A DNA stretch of 64,000 nucleotides from Candidatus Pelagibacter sp. HIMB1321 (GTDB lineage Bacteria; Pseudomonadota; Alphaproteobacteria; Pelagibacterales; Pelagibacteraceae), in NCBI RefSeq assembly GCF_900177485.1, contig NZ_LT840186.1:682001-746000 (forward strand). The letters are read 5' to 3'. The translations under genes and the position numbers were made by a program. Positions 8,071 through 16,207 of the stretch are shown in pieces. The notes under the pieces were generated by a model. The model worked only from the letters and a program-made list of their open reading frames with translations. It was not told the origin of the DNA and ran no database searches. Within the stretch, counting starts at the first letter, position 1. Every line of letters begins with the position of its first letter.

Positions 8071-8346
8071 TTATTTATTGAATACTTCTTTTAAAGCTTT
8101 TGCAGGTAAGAACTTAACCTTTTGTGATGCAGCGATCTGAATCTGCTCACCAGTTCTAGGGTTTCTTCCAACTCTTGCTTTTCTTTTAGCTACTTTATAA
8201 GTACCAAATCCAGCGATTTTTACTGAATCATCTCCTTTTAAAGCATCTAAAATAGTGTTGGTAATTGTATCAAAAGTTCTTTCAGCATCTGCTTTACTTA
8301 GGTTTAAAGCGCTTGAAAGCTTTACTACTAGTTGTTTTTTGTTCAT
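8071..8346 (-). CDS. hup: HU-family DNA-binding protein
   Basis: The 91-residue protein has the full HU/IHF fold: N-terminal helices (MNKKQLVVKLSSALNLSKAD), then AGFGTYKVAKRKAR and the DNA-inserting arm GRNPRTGEQIQI, ending KFLPAKALKEVF. It bends and compacts DNA. HU is more likely than IHF because the arm and the short C terminus match HU-beta types. A Shine-Dalgarno-like GGAGC precedes the ATG. The 157 bases upstream, towards rseP, hold no gene and probably contain its promoter. Confidence 0.93.
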   Translation of the reverse strand: MNKKQLVVKLSSALNLSKADAERTFDTITNTILDALKGDDSVKIAGFGTYKVAKRKARVGRNPRTGEQIQIAASQKVKFLPAKALKEVFNK

Positions 8347-8503
8347 TTTAGCTCCGGTTTTATTGGTTAATTTCTATCTTTCAAAAAACCCCCGTAAAAT
8401 CAACCTTTTTTTTAGTAGCAATAAAAAATATAAACACAATATCTTGTATAATATTAAATTAGTGTTGATTTTATTAGTTTTTTTAAGATTTTATAAATTT
8501 AAA

Positions 8504-9616
8504 TTATCTAAATAAACCAAGGTCTTTTAGGTCATTAAAGGTAGTGAAAAACATCAATGATATCAATAAAAACATCCCGATTCGAAAAAAACCTTCTTGT
8601 GTTTTCTGTGATAATGGACGGCCTAAAACCTTTTCAAATGCATAAAACATCAAGTGACCACCATCAAGCATTGGGATAGGGAATAAGTTAACCAAACCAA
8701 GACTTATTGAAATATAAGCCATCATGCTAATAAAAGCGAGTAAACCAATATCAGCAACTTGGCCTGATATTTTAGCAATTCTAATTGGACCTCCTAATTG
8801 AGAAGTATCGGCCTTACCAACTATCATTCCACCAATGTATTTTAAAGATGAAACACTTACATAATACACTTCATTAAAGGCATGCAATATTGACTGGGCC
8901 GGACCGAGTTTTACGTGGTTAACTTGATCATTATAAGCACCAAGTTTTATTCCAACCATTCGTTTATTAATTTTATTCCCTAAATTATCTTCACCCTCAA
9001 CTAAATCAGGTTTTATCTTTAATATTAATTCATCATAAGAACGTTTAACTTTAAAATCGATAACATCAGCAGTAGACATCATTATATATTTGGAGACATC
9101 CATGATGCTTTGAACTTCATTGTTATCTATTTCTAAAATAACATCTCCTTCTTTAAGACCACCCACCATAGCAGGACTATTTTTTTGAACTTCATTAATC
9201 ACCGCTGGTGTAAAATCCTTACCAATAAAAGTATAAATTGAAAAAAAGATCACTAATGCCAATATAAAATTAGCTAAAGGCCCACCAAAAACAATTAATG
9301 CTCTTTGATATAAAGGTTTTAAGGTAAATAATTTATCTTGTTCTTCTTTGCTGTATTTTTTTATGATTTCATCGTGATCAGCTTGTGAGTAAACATTCCG
9401 GTCTCCAAAAAACTTAACGTAGCCTCCAAGTGGGATCCAGCATATCTTCCATCTAGTGCCAGATTTATCGTTCCAACCAAATATCTCTTTACCAAATCCA
9501 ATTGAAAAATCAGTAACCCCTACTCCATATTTTTTGGCAAAATAATAATGACCGTACTCATGGATAAACACCACAATTAAAATCAAAACTATAAATGGCA
9601 CTATATATGTAAGCAT
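8504..9616 (-). CDS. rseP: Site-2 protease RseP (RIP zinc metalloprotease)
   Basis: The 370-residue protein carries the zinc motif HEYGH (residues 19-23) in the first membrane helix. It has one periplasmic PDZ domain, around residues 125-205 (SPAMVGGLKEGDVILEID), where many homologues have two. The third ligand motif is in LFPIPMLDGGHL. The family makes the intramembrane cut in anti-sigma factors during the envelope stress response and clears signal peptides. Usual neighbours such as bamA, dxr and cdsA are not present. It is followed downstream by hup with a 157-base gap. Confidence 0.93.
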   Translation of the reverse strand: MLTYIVPFIVLILIVVFIHEYGHYYFAKKYGVGVTDFSIGFGKEIFGWNDKSGTRWKICWIPLGGYVKFFGDRNVYSQADHDEIIKKYSKEEQDKLFTLKPLYQRALIVFGGPLANFILALVIFFSIYTFIGKDFTPAVINEVQKNSPAMVGGLKEGDVILEIDNNEVQSIMDVSKYIMMSTADVIDFKVKRSYDELILKIKPDLVEGEDNLGNKINKRMVGIKLGAYNDQVNHVKLGPAQSILHAFNEVYYVSVSSLKYIGGMIVGKADTSQLGGPIRIAKISGQVADIGLLAFISMMAYISISLGLVNLFPIPMLDGGHLMFYAFEKVLGRPLSQKTQEGFFRIGMFLLISLMFFTTFNDLKDLGLFR

Positions 9617-9668
9617 AATAATTTATTGTATCTAATTTTTAATTTATCTCAACCTCTCAAAAAACTCT

Positions 9669-10286
9669 TTAATTTAAGTTATTTTTGATTGCTGTTGCTA
9701 GATTTGAAGAACTTTGTGCACCTGAAATATAATCTTTTCCTATTTCAAAAAATGGAACTCCCGTTATATTTTTTTCATTAGCAATTTTTCTATAGGAATT
9801 AACTTTTTCAATATTCTCTAAATTAAAGAATTCATTAATTTTATTTTCATTGATATCAAATTGTTTACCTATATTGATTAAAATTTCTTTGTCTCCAATA
9901 TCAAGTCCTTCTATGAAATAGGATTGATAAATTTTTTCTTTAATTTCATTTTGTTTATTTTCTTTTTCAGCTAAATTAATCAATAGGTGTGAAAGAACAG
10001 TATTGGGTGTTTTTTTTATAATATCTAAATTAAAATTAAGCCCTTCTTTATTGGCTTCTTCAACCATTCGGTCATACATGGGTTGTGCATTTTCTTTACT
10101 ACCAAACTTTATTTCTAAGTATCTACTTCGCTCTATTCCTTCTTTTGGCATATCAGGATTAAGTTGAAATGGCATATGCTCTATTTCAAATTGAACATCT
10201 TTAAATTCTGCTAAAGCTTTATTTAGTCTTGAGTGACCAATATAACACCAGCCACAAATGGTATCTGCAAATACTTTTATTTTCAT
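9669..10286 (-). CDS. DsbA-family oxidoreductase, FrnE-like
   Basis: The 205-residue protein begins KIKVFADTICGWCYIGHSRL with a CGWC redox pair at residues 11 and 14. It has the FrnE ending NITGVPFFEIGKDYISGAQ with the cis-proline loop (GVPFF). There is no signal peptide, so it acts in the cytoplasm, unlike true DsbA. FrnE-type proteins are dithiol oxidoreductases linked to oxidative-stress tolerance. It is the second DsbA-fold protein in the window, after the Ser-type isomerase near 5.4 kb. Confidence 0.82.
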   Translation of the reverse strand: MKIKVFADTICGWCYIGHSRLNKALAEFKDVQFEIEHMPFQLNPDMPKEGIERSRYLEIKFGSKENAQPMYDRMVEEANKEGLNFNLDIIKKTPNTVLSHLLINLAEKENKQNEIKEKIYQSYFIEGLDIGDKEILINIGKQFDINENKINEFFNLENIEKVNSYRKIANEKNITGVPFFEIGKDYISGAQSSSNLATAIKNNLN

Positions 10287-10309
10287 CGTTTCTGATACAT
10301 TTTATTAAT

Positions 10310-10417
10310 TTAAAAGATAAGGGATATTAGAATAAACATCCCTATTAATTTTAAAGTCATGCTGGTTACGCCGCCTTGAACCAACCAAACAGAAAATTTA
10401 ATCCAGAAATTTTTCAT
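10310..10417 (-). CDS. Possible 35-residue membrane peptide
   Basis: An ATG two bases after the stop of the upstream exported protein opens 35 codons to TAA. The first half (MKNFWIKFSVWLVQGGVTS) is amphipathic with two Trp, and the second half (LKLIGMFILISLIF) is hydrophobic enough for a membrane helix. The position and coupling suggest translation, but the size is at the limit of what can be told from sequence alone. Function unknown. Confidence 0.35.
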   Translation of the reverse strand: MKNFWIKFSVWLVQGGVTSMTLKLIGMFILISLIF

Positions 10418-10419
10418 AG

Positions 10420-10737
10420 TTAAAATAAAGTTTTATCAACTACCTTGCAGCTATAGCTTCCATAAGCACCAGAAATTCTATCTAAAGTATCAGGTTTAAA
10501 GTCACGAGGTTCACCAATTTCTTTCATTTTTTTACTTTTCCAAAATGTAATGAATTCTTTAGTCCATTTGACAACTTCTACTTCAACCCCATCAAGAATA
10601 AGTAGTTGTTTTTCATCATTAACAATAAAACTAGTTTTGTAATTAGTCGTGCTTACACAGGATAAATAAATATCCTTAGCATAAGAATTGCTACCAAAAA
10701 TTAATGTAAAAGTTAAAATAATAAAAAGTTTTTTCAT
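10420..10737 (-). CDS. Small exported protein of unknown function
   Basis: The chosen start (ATG at 10737) gives about 105 residues beginning MKKLFIILTFTLIFGSNSYA, a clear signal peptide. A longer frame back to 10773 would put charged residues before it. The mature part has two cysteines (LSCVS and SYSCK) that could form a periplasmic disulfide, plus a Trp-rich centre. No family is recognised. It starts just after the EamA exporter stop and is probably co-transcribed with it. Confidence 0.6.
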   Translation of the reverse strand: MKKLFIILTFTLIFGSNSYAKDIYLSCVSTTNYKTSFIVNDEKQLLILDGVEVEVVKWTKEFITFWKSKKMKEIGEPRDFKPDTLDRISGAYGSYSCKVVDKTLF

Positions 10738-10744
10738 AATCGAA

Positions 10745-11698
10745 TTACCTTCTAGCAGGGGTTTCTGATGCAATATACTGATCTCTTACTCTTTCTCTAA
10801 AATAAATATAAACCCCAGCAGAAATAATACATATTACTCCTATCAACGTTCTTAGAGATGGGATTTCATTAAATAAGAAATATCCAGGGATCATTGACAT
10901 AATAATTAATGAATATTCAAATAAAGACACAACAGATGGGGATGCAACAATATAAGCTGAAAATATACAAACAAAAGCAATAGAAGCAGCTATGCCAAAG
11001 AATAATATAAATTTCCAAGTATAATCAAAATTTGAAAACCACTCTCTAAATATAAATTGAGTTGTTGGATCAAAGTTTACATTATTAAACTGACCGCTTC
11101 CCATAAATACATAAATCACACCACATAACATAAGAGCAATTAAATAAAAGTAATAAAGCTGGGTGTTTACATCATCTTTATCTGAAGTGTACTTCGTAAT
11201 CGTCATTGAAGCTGCGTAAAGTAAAGCGCTTAATACAGGAAGTAAATTTCTAAATTCAAATTCTGAAAAATTAGGATTTAGTACAATTAATACACCGGTA
11301 AAACCAAATGCAATTGCTGACCATCTTCTAATTCCAATAAATTCTTTTAAGAAAAACTTTGCAAAGATAGAGACAAAGAATGGACAAGAAAAAAATAAAG
11401 CATTGGCGGTTGCAAGTTGCATATAAGTTAAAGAAATGAAGAAAAATGAAAATGCAAAAAAATGAAGTATGACCCTTACAATAGTTAAAATAGGATAATG
11501 AGTTTTAAGAGTTACTTTCTGCCCTCTAAATTTGATGTAACAAAACAACAATATTGCAGCAACCAAGTATCTGCCAAAAAATATTTCATACAAAGCTGAT
11601 TGTTCAAAGATAAACTTAATTAAAGAGTCTTGCATTGCAAACAAGCTCATTGCAATCATGATCAAGATAATCCCTTTGGAATTATTATCAGCTGTCAT
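10745..11698 (-). CDS. EamA/DMT-family transporter
   Basis: The 317-residue protein has ten predicted membrane helices in two EamA repeats: GRYLVAAILLFCYIKF and ATANALFFSCPFFVSIFAKFF in the first half, ASPSVVSLFEYSLIIMSMIPG in the second. This drug/metabolite transporter family includes exporters of amino acids and nucleosides and importers of compatible compounds. The substrate cannot be predicted. Confidence 0.85.
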   Translation of the reverse strand: MTADNNSKGIILIMIAMSLFAMQDSLIKFIFEQSALYEIFFGRYLVAAILLFCYIKFRGQKVTLKTHYPILTIVRVILHFFAFSFFFISLTYMQLATANALFFSCPFFVSIFAKFFLKEFIGIRRWSAIAFGFTGVLIVLNPNFSEFEFRNLLPVLSALLYAASMTITKYTSDKDDVNTQLYYFYLIALMLCGVIYVFMGSGQFNNVNFDPTTQFIFREWFSNFDYTWKFILFFGIAASIAFVCIFSAYIVASPSVVSLFEYSLIIMSMIPGYFLFNEIPSLRTLIGVICIISAGVYIYFRERVRDQYIASETPARR

Positions 11699-11746
11699 AA
11701 AAGTGATAGAATAACACTGCTAGCTAAAGCGCAATAAGAAAGTAAA

Positions 11747-11857
11747 TCATTTCTTCTTAAATTTAAAATATAATGAAAATAAAATAAGACCTACTAAGAC
11801 AATCCCAACAAATACTCTTAAATATTGATTAAAGAATACATCTATTAATTCAATCAT
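11747..11857 (-). CDS. Small single-span membrane protein (36 aa)
   Basis: A 36-codon frame between the FecR-domain gene and the EamA gene encodes MIELIDVFFNQYLRVF, then a hydrophobic helix (about residues 15-30) and ends in a basic cap KFKKK. The inside-positive C terminus and single helix are features of real tiny membrane proteins. It fills an otherwise empty 195-base gap. Function unknown. Confidence 0.5.
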   Translation of the reverse strand: MIELIDVFFNQYLRVFVGIVLVGLILFSLYFKFKKK

Positions 11858-11893
11858 TTAAAAACTTTATAATTATCTAAAATTAAAAATAAA

Positions 11894-12547
11894 TTACTTT
11901 AATTGACAGTGACTATTTTCAACGATACAGCCAGCCTGTTCCATTTCATCATCAAAAATTTTTGGATGTCTTAAAGCATAAAGATTGGTTAGATAATTAA
12001 CACCATATCGTTTGAACTTACCATCGCTAGTCAATGCACCACTCTCATGACCAAATGATGTAATATCCTCTAATAAATTACCCTCTTTATTATAAAGGGC
12101 AGTTTTGCCATAACAGTTGCAAAAATAAGTTCTGTTATGCTTTGGCTCGATATCAACAAAGATTGAAGTACCTCTAATTCCAATAGTACCATTTGGAACC
12201 TCAACTGTTAATTCATCCTTACGTTTTCCAAATACTGCATGAACAGATCCTTGAATAACTTTTAATAATTTTTTAGATGCAAATTCAATTTTTGTATCGG
12301 GTCTAATTAAAAAAAAGTCATCTTTAAATTTTATAATTGATTTTTCATCTTTAGTTTCAATTGTAGTGTTATCTAGATCCTTAAAATTTGTACTTGCTTG
12401 TTTTCCATCAATAAAAAAATTTCCTGATAAAATCTTATTAGTTTCTGAAGCAAAAACTAAACTGGGGCTTAAACCAGAAGCTAATAAAAGTTGAGTAGTT
12501 AATTTGATAAATTTTCGTCTATTATAAAAATCTGTATTCTTAAACAT
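11894..12547 (-). CDS. FecR-domain protein with Tat-type signal
   Basis: The 217-residue protein begins with a twin-arginine signal (YNRRKFIKL followed by a hydrophobic stretch ending near FASE), so it is probably exported folded. The FecR-type domain covers about residues 60-190. It includes KLLKVIQGSVHAVFGK, VEVPNGTIGIRGTSIFVD (the TPxGTxGVRGTxF motif of FecR proteins) and an outlying YFCNCYG pair. Unlike classical FecR it has no membrane helix or sigma-factor partner nearby, so it is probably a free periplasmic protein. A second, larger FecR protein lies at 46.4 kb. Its neighbour upstream is the DM13 gene. Confidence 0.75.
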   Translation of the reverse strand: MFKNTDFYNRRKFIKLTTQLLLASGLSPSLVFASETNKILSGNFFIDGKQASTNFKDLDNTTIETKDEKSIIKFKDDFFLIRPDTKIEFASKKLLKVIQGSVHAVFGKRKDELTVEVPNGTIGIRGTSIFVDIEPKHNRTYFCNCYGKTALYNKEGNLLEDITSFGHESGALTSDGKFKRYGVNYLTNLYALRHPKIFDDEMEQAGCIVENSHCQLK

Positions 12548-12607
12548 TATTATTTATATCACATTTAAATGATTTTGATTAAATAATTTAAATAATAATA
12601 AATTCAA

Positions 12608-13084
12608 CTATTGATATTTTGCGCTGGTAATGAATTCATTGAAGCTTTCACACCAAATCACAATAGTGTTGTATTTATTAACTTGAATATCGTTAGAAAC
12701 TTCAATTGCAAAATTTTTAAATGATTTTACTTCTGCTACGTATTTAGCATTGTCTTTGATTGCCAAAAATTCGTCCTCATACTCTACAAACTTATTTGTT
12801 AGATAGAGTTTATAATCTGGACCAGGTGCAATGGAGCCATTGACTGTGATTTTGTCGTTAGAAATTGTAACTTTAGCCTCCCCCCAATGAAAAAGATCGC
12901 TACCTTTTAAATCTTTAACAAATTCTGTTTGATATAACGCCTTTTGTTCATATTCATTAATCTTAAGTGTATCTAGTGATTTTGGTGCAGTTAAAATTGG
13001 TAAAAAATAAACACCTAGACCAAAACCCACTATGAGCACAAATAGATGACTAAACAAAAGTAGTGCTTTATTTTTCATTATCAT
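12608..13084 (-). CDS. DM13-domain membrane-anchored protein
   Basis: The 158-residue protein has an N-terminal membrane anchor (about residues 6-30) and a periplasmic DM13 domain: GSDLFHWGEAKVTI, NGSIAPGPDYKLYLT, then FNAFAIE-like strands and IVIWCESF. DM13 domains have been proposed to carry out electron transfer through a conserved cysteine, which here would be the Cys in WCESF. An in-frame ATG at 13078 is an alternative start. An exact FNR-type box (TTGAT-N4-ATCAA) lies 18-33 bases upstream, so oxygen- or redox-linked control is plausible. Confidence 0.72.
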   Translation of the reverse strand: MIMKNKALLLFSHLFVLIVGFGLGVYFLPILTAPKSLDTLKINEYEQKALYQTEFVKDLKGSDLFHWGEAKVTISNDKITVNGSIAPGPDYKLYLTNKFVEYEDEFLAIKDNAKYVAEVKSFKNFAIEVSNDIQVNKYNTIVIWCESFNEFITSAKYQ

Positions 13085-13101
13085 TGATCCTATAAATCAA
13101 G

Positions 13102-13117
13102 TTTGATTAATATCAAA
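13102..13117. promoter_or_regulatory. FNR/Anr-type operator
   Basis: TTTGATTAATATCAAA contains an exact TTGAT-N4-ATCAA, the consensus of FNR/Anr-type regulators. It lies in the 102-base divergent gap between the DM13 gene and the STAS gene. It is 18 bases before the DM13 start, which would favour repression or a downstream promoter there, and about 70 bases before the STAS start, a usual activation distance. The regulator is not in the window. Confidence 0.5.
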
Positions 13118-13186
13118 GTCATTTTAGAACAATAATTGCTTTAATGATTATATTGACTAGGATTAAACTCAGATTATATTCTATTC

Positions 13187-13489
13187 ATGAGTTATCCAGA
13201 AAAAACAGAAAACGATGTTCTTATAATCACAGCTAACGGCGAAATTGATTTAGAAAATTCTGGTGGTTTAAGAGAACAAATTGCAAGTGCCCTAGATGCT
13301 AATACCGCTGTTTCAATAATCATGAGTGATGTAGCTTATATTGATAGTTCAGGTGTTGCCGCATTAATTGAAAGTAAACAAAGAGCTGGTGAAGGTGGAA
13401 AAGAATTTAAAATCATAAAACCAAGTGAAGCAGTTTTATCAGTGATTAAGTTAGCAAAACTTGATAGTTTTTTTGATATCGAAAATTAA
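13187..13489 (+). CDS. STAS-domain anti-sigma-factor antagonist
   Basis: This 100-residue single STAS domain ends its core with AYIDSSGVAALIESKQRA. The serine at residue 55 (DSSG) is the phosphorylation site of SpoIIAA/RsbV-type antagonists. Dephosphorylated, such proteins bind an anti-sigma kinase. No kinase or sigma gene adjoins it. A paralogue at 28.4 kb has its DSSG at the same residue, and a PP2C-type phosphatase is encoded at 43 kb, so partner switching across the region is plausible. Confidence 0.88.
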   Translation: MSYPEKTENDVLIITANGEIDLENSGGLREQIASALDANTAVSIIMSDVAYIDSSGVAALIESKQRAGEGGKEFKIIKPSEAVLSVIKLAKLDSFFDIEN

Positions 13490-13500
13490 TCTATAAATAT

Positions 13501-13755
13501 TTAAGGCTTAAAACACTCTGCTATTTGAGTGTTAATATCATAAATGCAGCTAACTAACTTAGGCTCAAATTTTTTATCTTCAGTATCTTCTCTTAAAAGA
13601 TTATATAAAATTTTATTTTGATCAATTATGTTTACTGATTGTATTTGATAACCCATTTCCAAATAATCATTAATCGTTTTATTAGTACCTAAATTATCTG
13701 CACAAACATTTAAGGAATAGAAAAAAAATAAAAATATTAATAAATACTTTTTCAC
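13501..13755 (-). CDS. Small exported protein next to pilin genes
   Basis: The 84-residue protein has a signal peptide (MKKYLLIFLFFFYSLNVCA) and a mature domain of about 64 residues with two cysteines (LVSCIYD and AECFKP) that could form a disulfide. It lies 16 bases downstream of a pilin gene on the same strand and is convergent with the STAS gene. No family is recognised. A pilus-assembly accessory role is only suggested by position. Confidence 0.6.
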   Translation of the reverse strand: MKKYLLIFLFFFYSLNVCADNLGTNKTINDYLEMGYQIQSVNIIDQNKILYNLLREDTEDKKFEPKLVSCIYDINTQIAECFKP

Positions 13756-13771
13756 GTAAAAAAATTAATAT

Positions 13772-14422
13772 CTAATCATAATCTGCATCGGTATCAATAG
13801 CATCGGCTCCTGTATGCCATGGACCATGGTCAGTTAAATTCCAACCACAATCCGCTTGTCCATCTGCAGCACTATCTTTAAAATACTTTCCACCAATTCC
13901 TTTGTGAGAGTAATCTCCAGTATCCCTATGAATGATTACTCTAAATCTAGCTTTATCCATTGGGCATCCTCCCCCTGAACCATATCCACCTGTGGATTTA
14001 TAACAAAACATTTGGATCATTCCTCTTTTGTGATTACCCCAAGCTTCATTATCAATTGTAATACTAGTCTTATCAGGTTTCCATGGATTTTTAAATGTGG
14101 AGTTGTCTGTACCGCCATCTAAGAAATAATTTTTCATTGAAATTAAAAATTGTTTACAGGTAGTGTCAGAATTAATCATATCCCCAGTTAACATATTACT
14201 GTCATCATATTCAGGAGTTGCACTACCAAGATCGTTTTGAACAATAATAGTTTCTGTTTCCATATATTTTGTAATTGTTGTGTAATTTTGCTCTAAAACT
14301 TTTAATCTTGTTGAGTCTACATAAGTTTGATAACCAACTGTACCAACTCCTGCTAATACTCCAATAATTGCAACTACCACTAAAAGTTCGACTAGGGAGA
14401 AACCTTTTTGAAAATTTTTCAT
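13772..14422 (-). CDS. Type IV pilin (major-type), copy A
   Basis: The 216-residue prepilin has a 7-residue leader MKNFQKG, cut by the prepilin peptidase before FSLVELLVVVAIIG. Glu5 of the mature protein (in FSLVE) is present, as needed for assembly. The first ~25 mature residues form the conserved hydrophobic helix. The globular part has four cysteines and Gly/Asp-rich loops ending DTDADYD, possibly calcium-binding. Its N-terminal 82 bases are nearly identical to those of copy B, while the remainder differs, which suggests recent duplication or gene conversion. Confidence 0.9.
   Translation of the reverse strand: MKNFQKGFSLVELLVVVAIIGVLAGVGTVGYQTYVDSTRLKVLEQNYTTITKYMETETIIVQNDLGSATPEYDDSNMLTGDMINSDTTCKQFLISMKNYFLDGGTDNSTFKNPWKPDKTSITIDNEAWGNHKRGMIQMFCYKSTGGYGSGGGCPMDKARFRVIIHRDTGDYSHKGIGGKYFKDSAADGQADCGWNLTDHGPWHTGADAIDTDADYD
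14331..14412. repeat. Conserved 82-base pilin N-terminal block, copy A
   Basis: This stretch encodes the leader cleavage region and N-terminal helix of pilin copy A. It differs from 15144-15225 in copy B by a single base (81/82), while a third pilin at 22.3 kb is clearly more diverged across the same block. The C-terminal halves of A and B do not share this identity. Confidence 0.7.
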
Positions 14423-14518
14423 AAACAGTTAAATTTATTTTTATTAATTATTTTTTGAATAACAACAATAAAAACTGCAGATATTTATCAAATATGAATT
14501 GATTAGATAATTTTAATC

Positions 14519-15238
14519 TTAATAGTTTGCATCAGTGGATATAGCTATAGCACCTCTTGTATAACCTGATGAACCACATAATGCTGTTCCGGCGGATGTA
14601 GTCATGTAAGGTTGGCCTAAAGTTGATCTATCAGCATCCGGAGGGTTAGTATAACCTCTGTTATACCATTTAGAATAAACAGTAGAGCCCGCTTGTCTTG
14701 TTCCACCTAGCTCATTACTTGTATCGACTGCACCTGCACCAGCCTGCTCAGAACCATCCCTATAGTAAGCAATTATATGAAATAATGAATCTTGTATTTT
14801 ACAATTCCAACCATTTAAAAATCCTTGAGATCTTTGACAAGTAATTTGAACTTGTCCTTGCTTATGACCAGCTTGACCTTGAGTATCCACTGTAATCATT
14901 TTCTTAGTTCTATTCCAAGGATTTTCAAAATGTTCAAAATGTTTTTTAATGGTAAAATTAAATGTTTCACAAGTGGAGTCTGCATCAATTTTACCTCCTG
15001 TTAACATATTAGACGAGTCAACTTCATCTAGTGCAGAACCTAATCTATTTTTTACAACTAAGTATTCAAAATCTATTGCCTTTACAATTGTTCTAACATT
15101 TTGTTCAAACGCTTTTACTTTGGATGCTTCAACATAAGATTGGTAACCAACTGTACCAACTCCTGCTAATACTCCAATAATTGCAACTACCACTAAAAGT
15201 TCGACTAGAGAGAAACCTTTTTGAATTACATTCATCAC
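14519..15238 (-). CDS. Type IV pilin (major-type), copy B
   Basis: The 239-residue prepilin has leader MMNVIQKG followed by FSLVELLVVVAIIG with Glu5. The N-terminal helix is the same as copy A down to nucleotide level, but the C-terminal domain is different (YSKWYNRGYTNPPDADRST and a Cys near the end). The 96 bases between B and A carry no gene and could hold a separate promoter for A. Together they are probably alternative structural pilins. Confidence 0.9.
   Translation of the reverse strand: MMNVIQKGFSLVELLVVVAIIGVLAGVGTVGYQSYVEASKVKAFEQNVRTIVKAIDFEYLVVKNRLGSALDEVDSSNMLTGGKIDADSTCETFNFTIKKHFEHFENPWNRTKKMITVDTQGQAGHKQGQVQITCQRSQGFLNGWNCKIQDSLFHIIAYYRDGSEQAGAGAVDTSNELGGTRQAGSTVYSKWYNRGYTNPPDADRSTLGQPYMTTSAGTALCGSSGYTRGAIAISTDANY
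15144..15225. repeat. Conserved 82-base pilin N-terminal block, copy B
   Basis: Partner of the block at 14331-14412, with one mismatch. It lies in the same orientation 813 bases away and could support homologous exchange between the two pilin genes. Confidence 0.7.
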
Positions 15239-15295
15239 TATATTATATTATTATTATTTTTAAAAATTTAAAGCAATAACGGGATAATAAAATAT

Positions 15296-16054
15296 TCATT
15301 TTTTAATTAAAATACATTGTCCTTGAAAGTTTAAAATTAATTTATACCTATTCTCAATATATTTTTGGTTCTCTAAAATAAATTTTTTTATTCCATCTGC
15401 ACCAAACATACCAAAGTCGTCAAAAACTAATATACCTCCTTTGATTATTTTTTTATCCAAGTAATAAAAGCTTTTCTTTGTTGAATTGAAAGTATTTAAA
15501 TCTATATGACAAAATTTGAACTTTGTCTTAGCAAACTTTTTTTCAAAATTTTTTGGAAAAATTCCTTTGCAAACTTTAACATTATCTAATTTTAGTTCTT
15601 TAATTTTTTTTTTAACAAAATTTACATCTTCAAAAACAAAGGAATTTTTAGAATAAAAATTTTCTTGATCAATATATCCATTAAATGTATCAATTAAGAA
15701 AACTTTTCCTTTTTTATTAATTTTTGAAATTAAAAAGCCTGAACCACCCATTAAACAACCAATATCCAAAATATTACTATTTGTATTTTTTAACTGGTTC
15801 ATTAAATACCATAATGTATATAACCTTCTTACATCTAATAAGGTATAATTTTTAATCTTTCTATAAATCTTTATAAAATTAATATCTTTTTTCCACGGAG
15901 CATAAAAAGCATTTGAAATAATAATTTCAGACTCTTCTTTTTTTATTTTCAAAAATAATGATATTGCAAAGATTAATATTCTATTTAATAAAATAGAAAA
16001 TTTTTTAAGAATTAATATTTTTACATTGCCAACGGGATGATTAATTTTTTTCAT
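15296..16054 (-). CDS. SAM-dependent methyltransferase, TylF/MycF-like
   Basis: The 252-residue protein has the class I fold: motif I as NILDIGCLMGGSGFLI, acidic loop FLIDTFNGYID (family: DSFxG), and metal/substrate segment KFCHIDLNTFNSTKKSF then GGILVFDDFGMFGADG. This resembles TylF/MycF sugar or macrolide O-methyltransferases, which use Mg and often modify hydroxyls on sugars. Lying 57 bases from the pilin-B stop on the same strand and among glycosyltransferases, it may methylate a surface glycan, but this is inference from position. Confidence 0.75.
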   Translation of the reverse strand: MKKINHPVGNVKILILKKFSILLNRILIFAISLFLKIKKEESEIIISNAFYAPWKKDINFIKIYRKIKNYTLLDVRRLYTLWYLMNQLKNTNSNILDIGCLMGGSGFLISKINKKGKVFLIDTFNGYIDQENFYSKNSFVFEDVNFVKKKIKELKLDNVKVCKGIFPKNFEKKFAKTKFKFCHIDLNTFNSTKKSFYYLDKKIIKGGILVFDDFGMFGADGIKKFILENQKYIENRYKLILNFQGQCILIKK

Positions 16055-16207
16055 ATCACTCTGTTTTTAATTTACATCTAAATATTAAATAAATACTTAA
16101 TTTTGCTGTTAAAATTTAACTTTTTGAAAATTAAAAAAATTATTTTTAAAATTTTTATCTTTTTTATAAATAAATATCATCTAATAAATACTGATATATA
16201 AATAATT

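Noticed and set aside
8255..8515. 86-codon plus-strand frame over the HU start and upstream region
   Set aside because: Half of it is antisense to HU and the rest is a Lys/Leu/Phe-rich AT-driven frame with no start signal.
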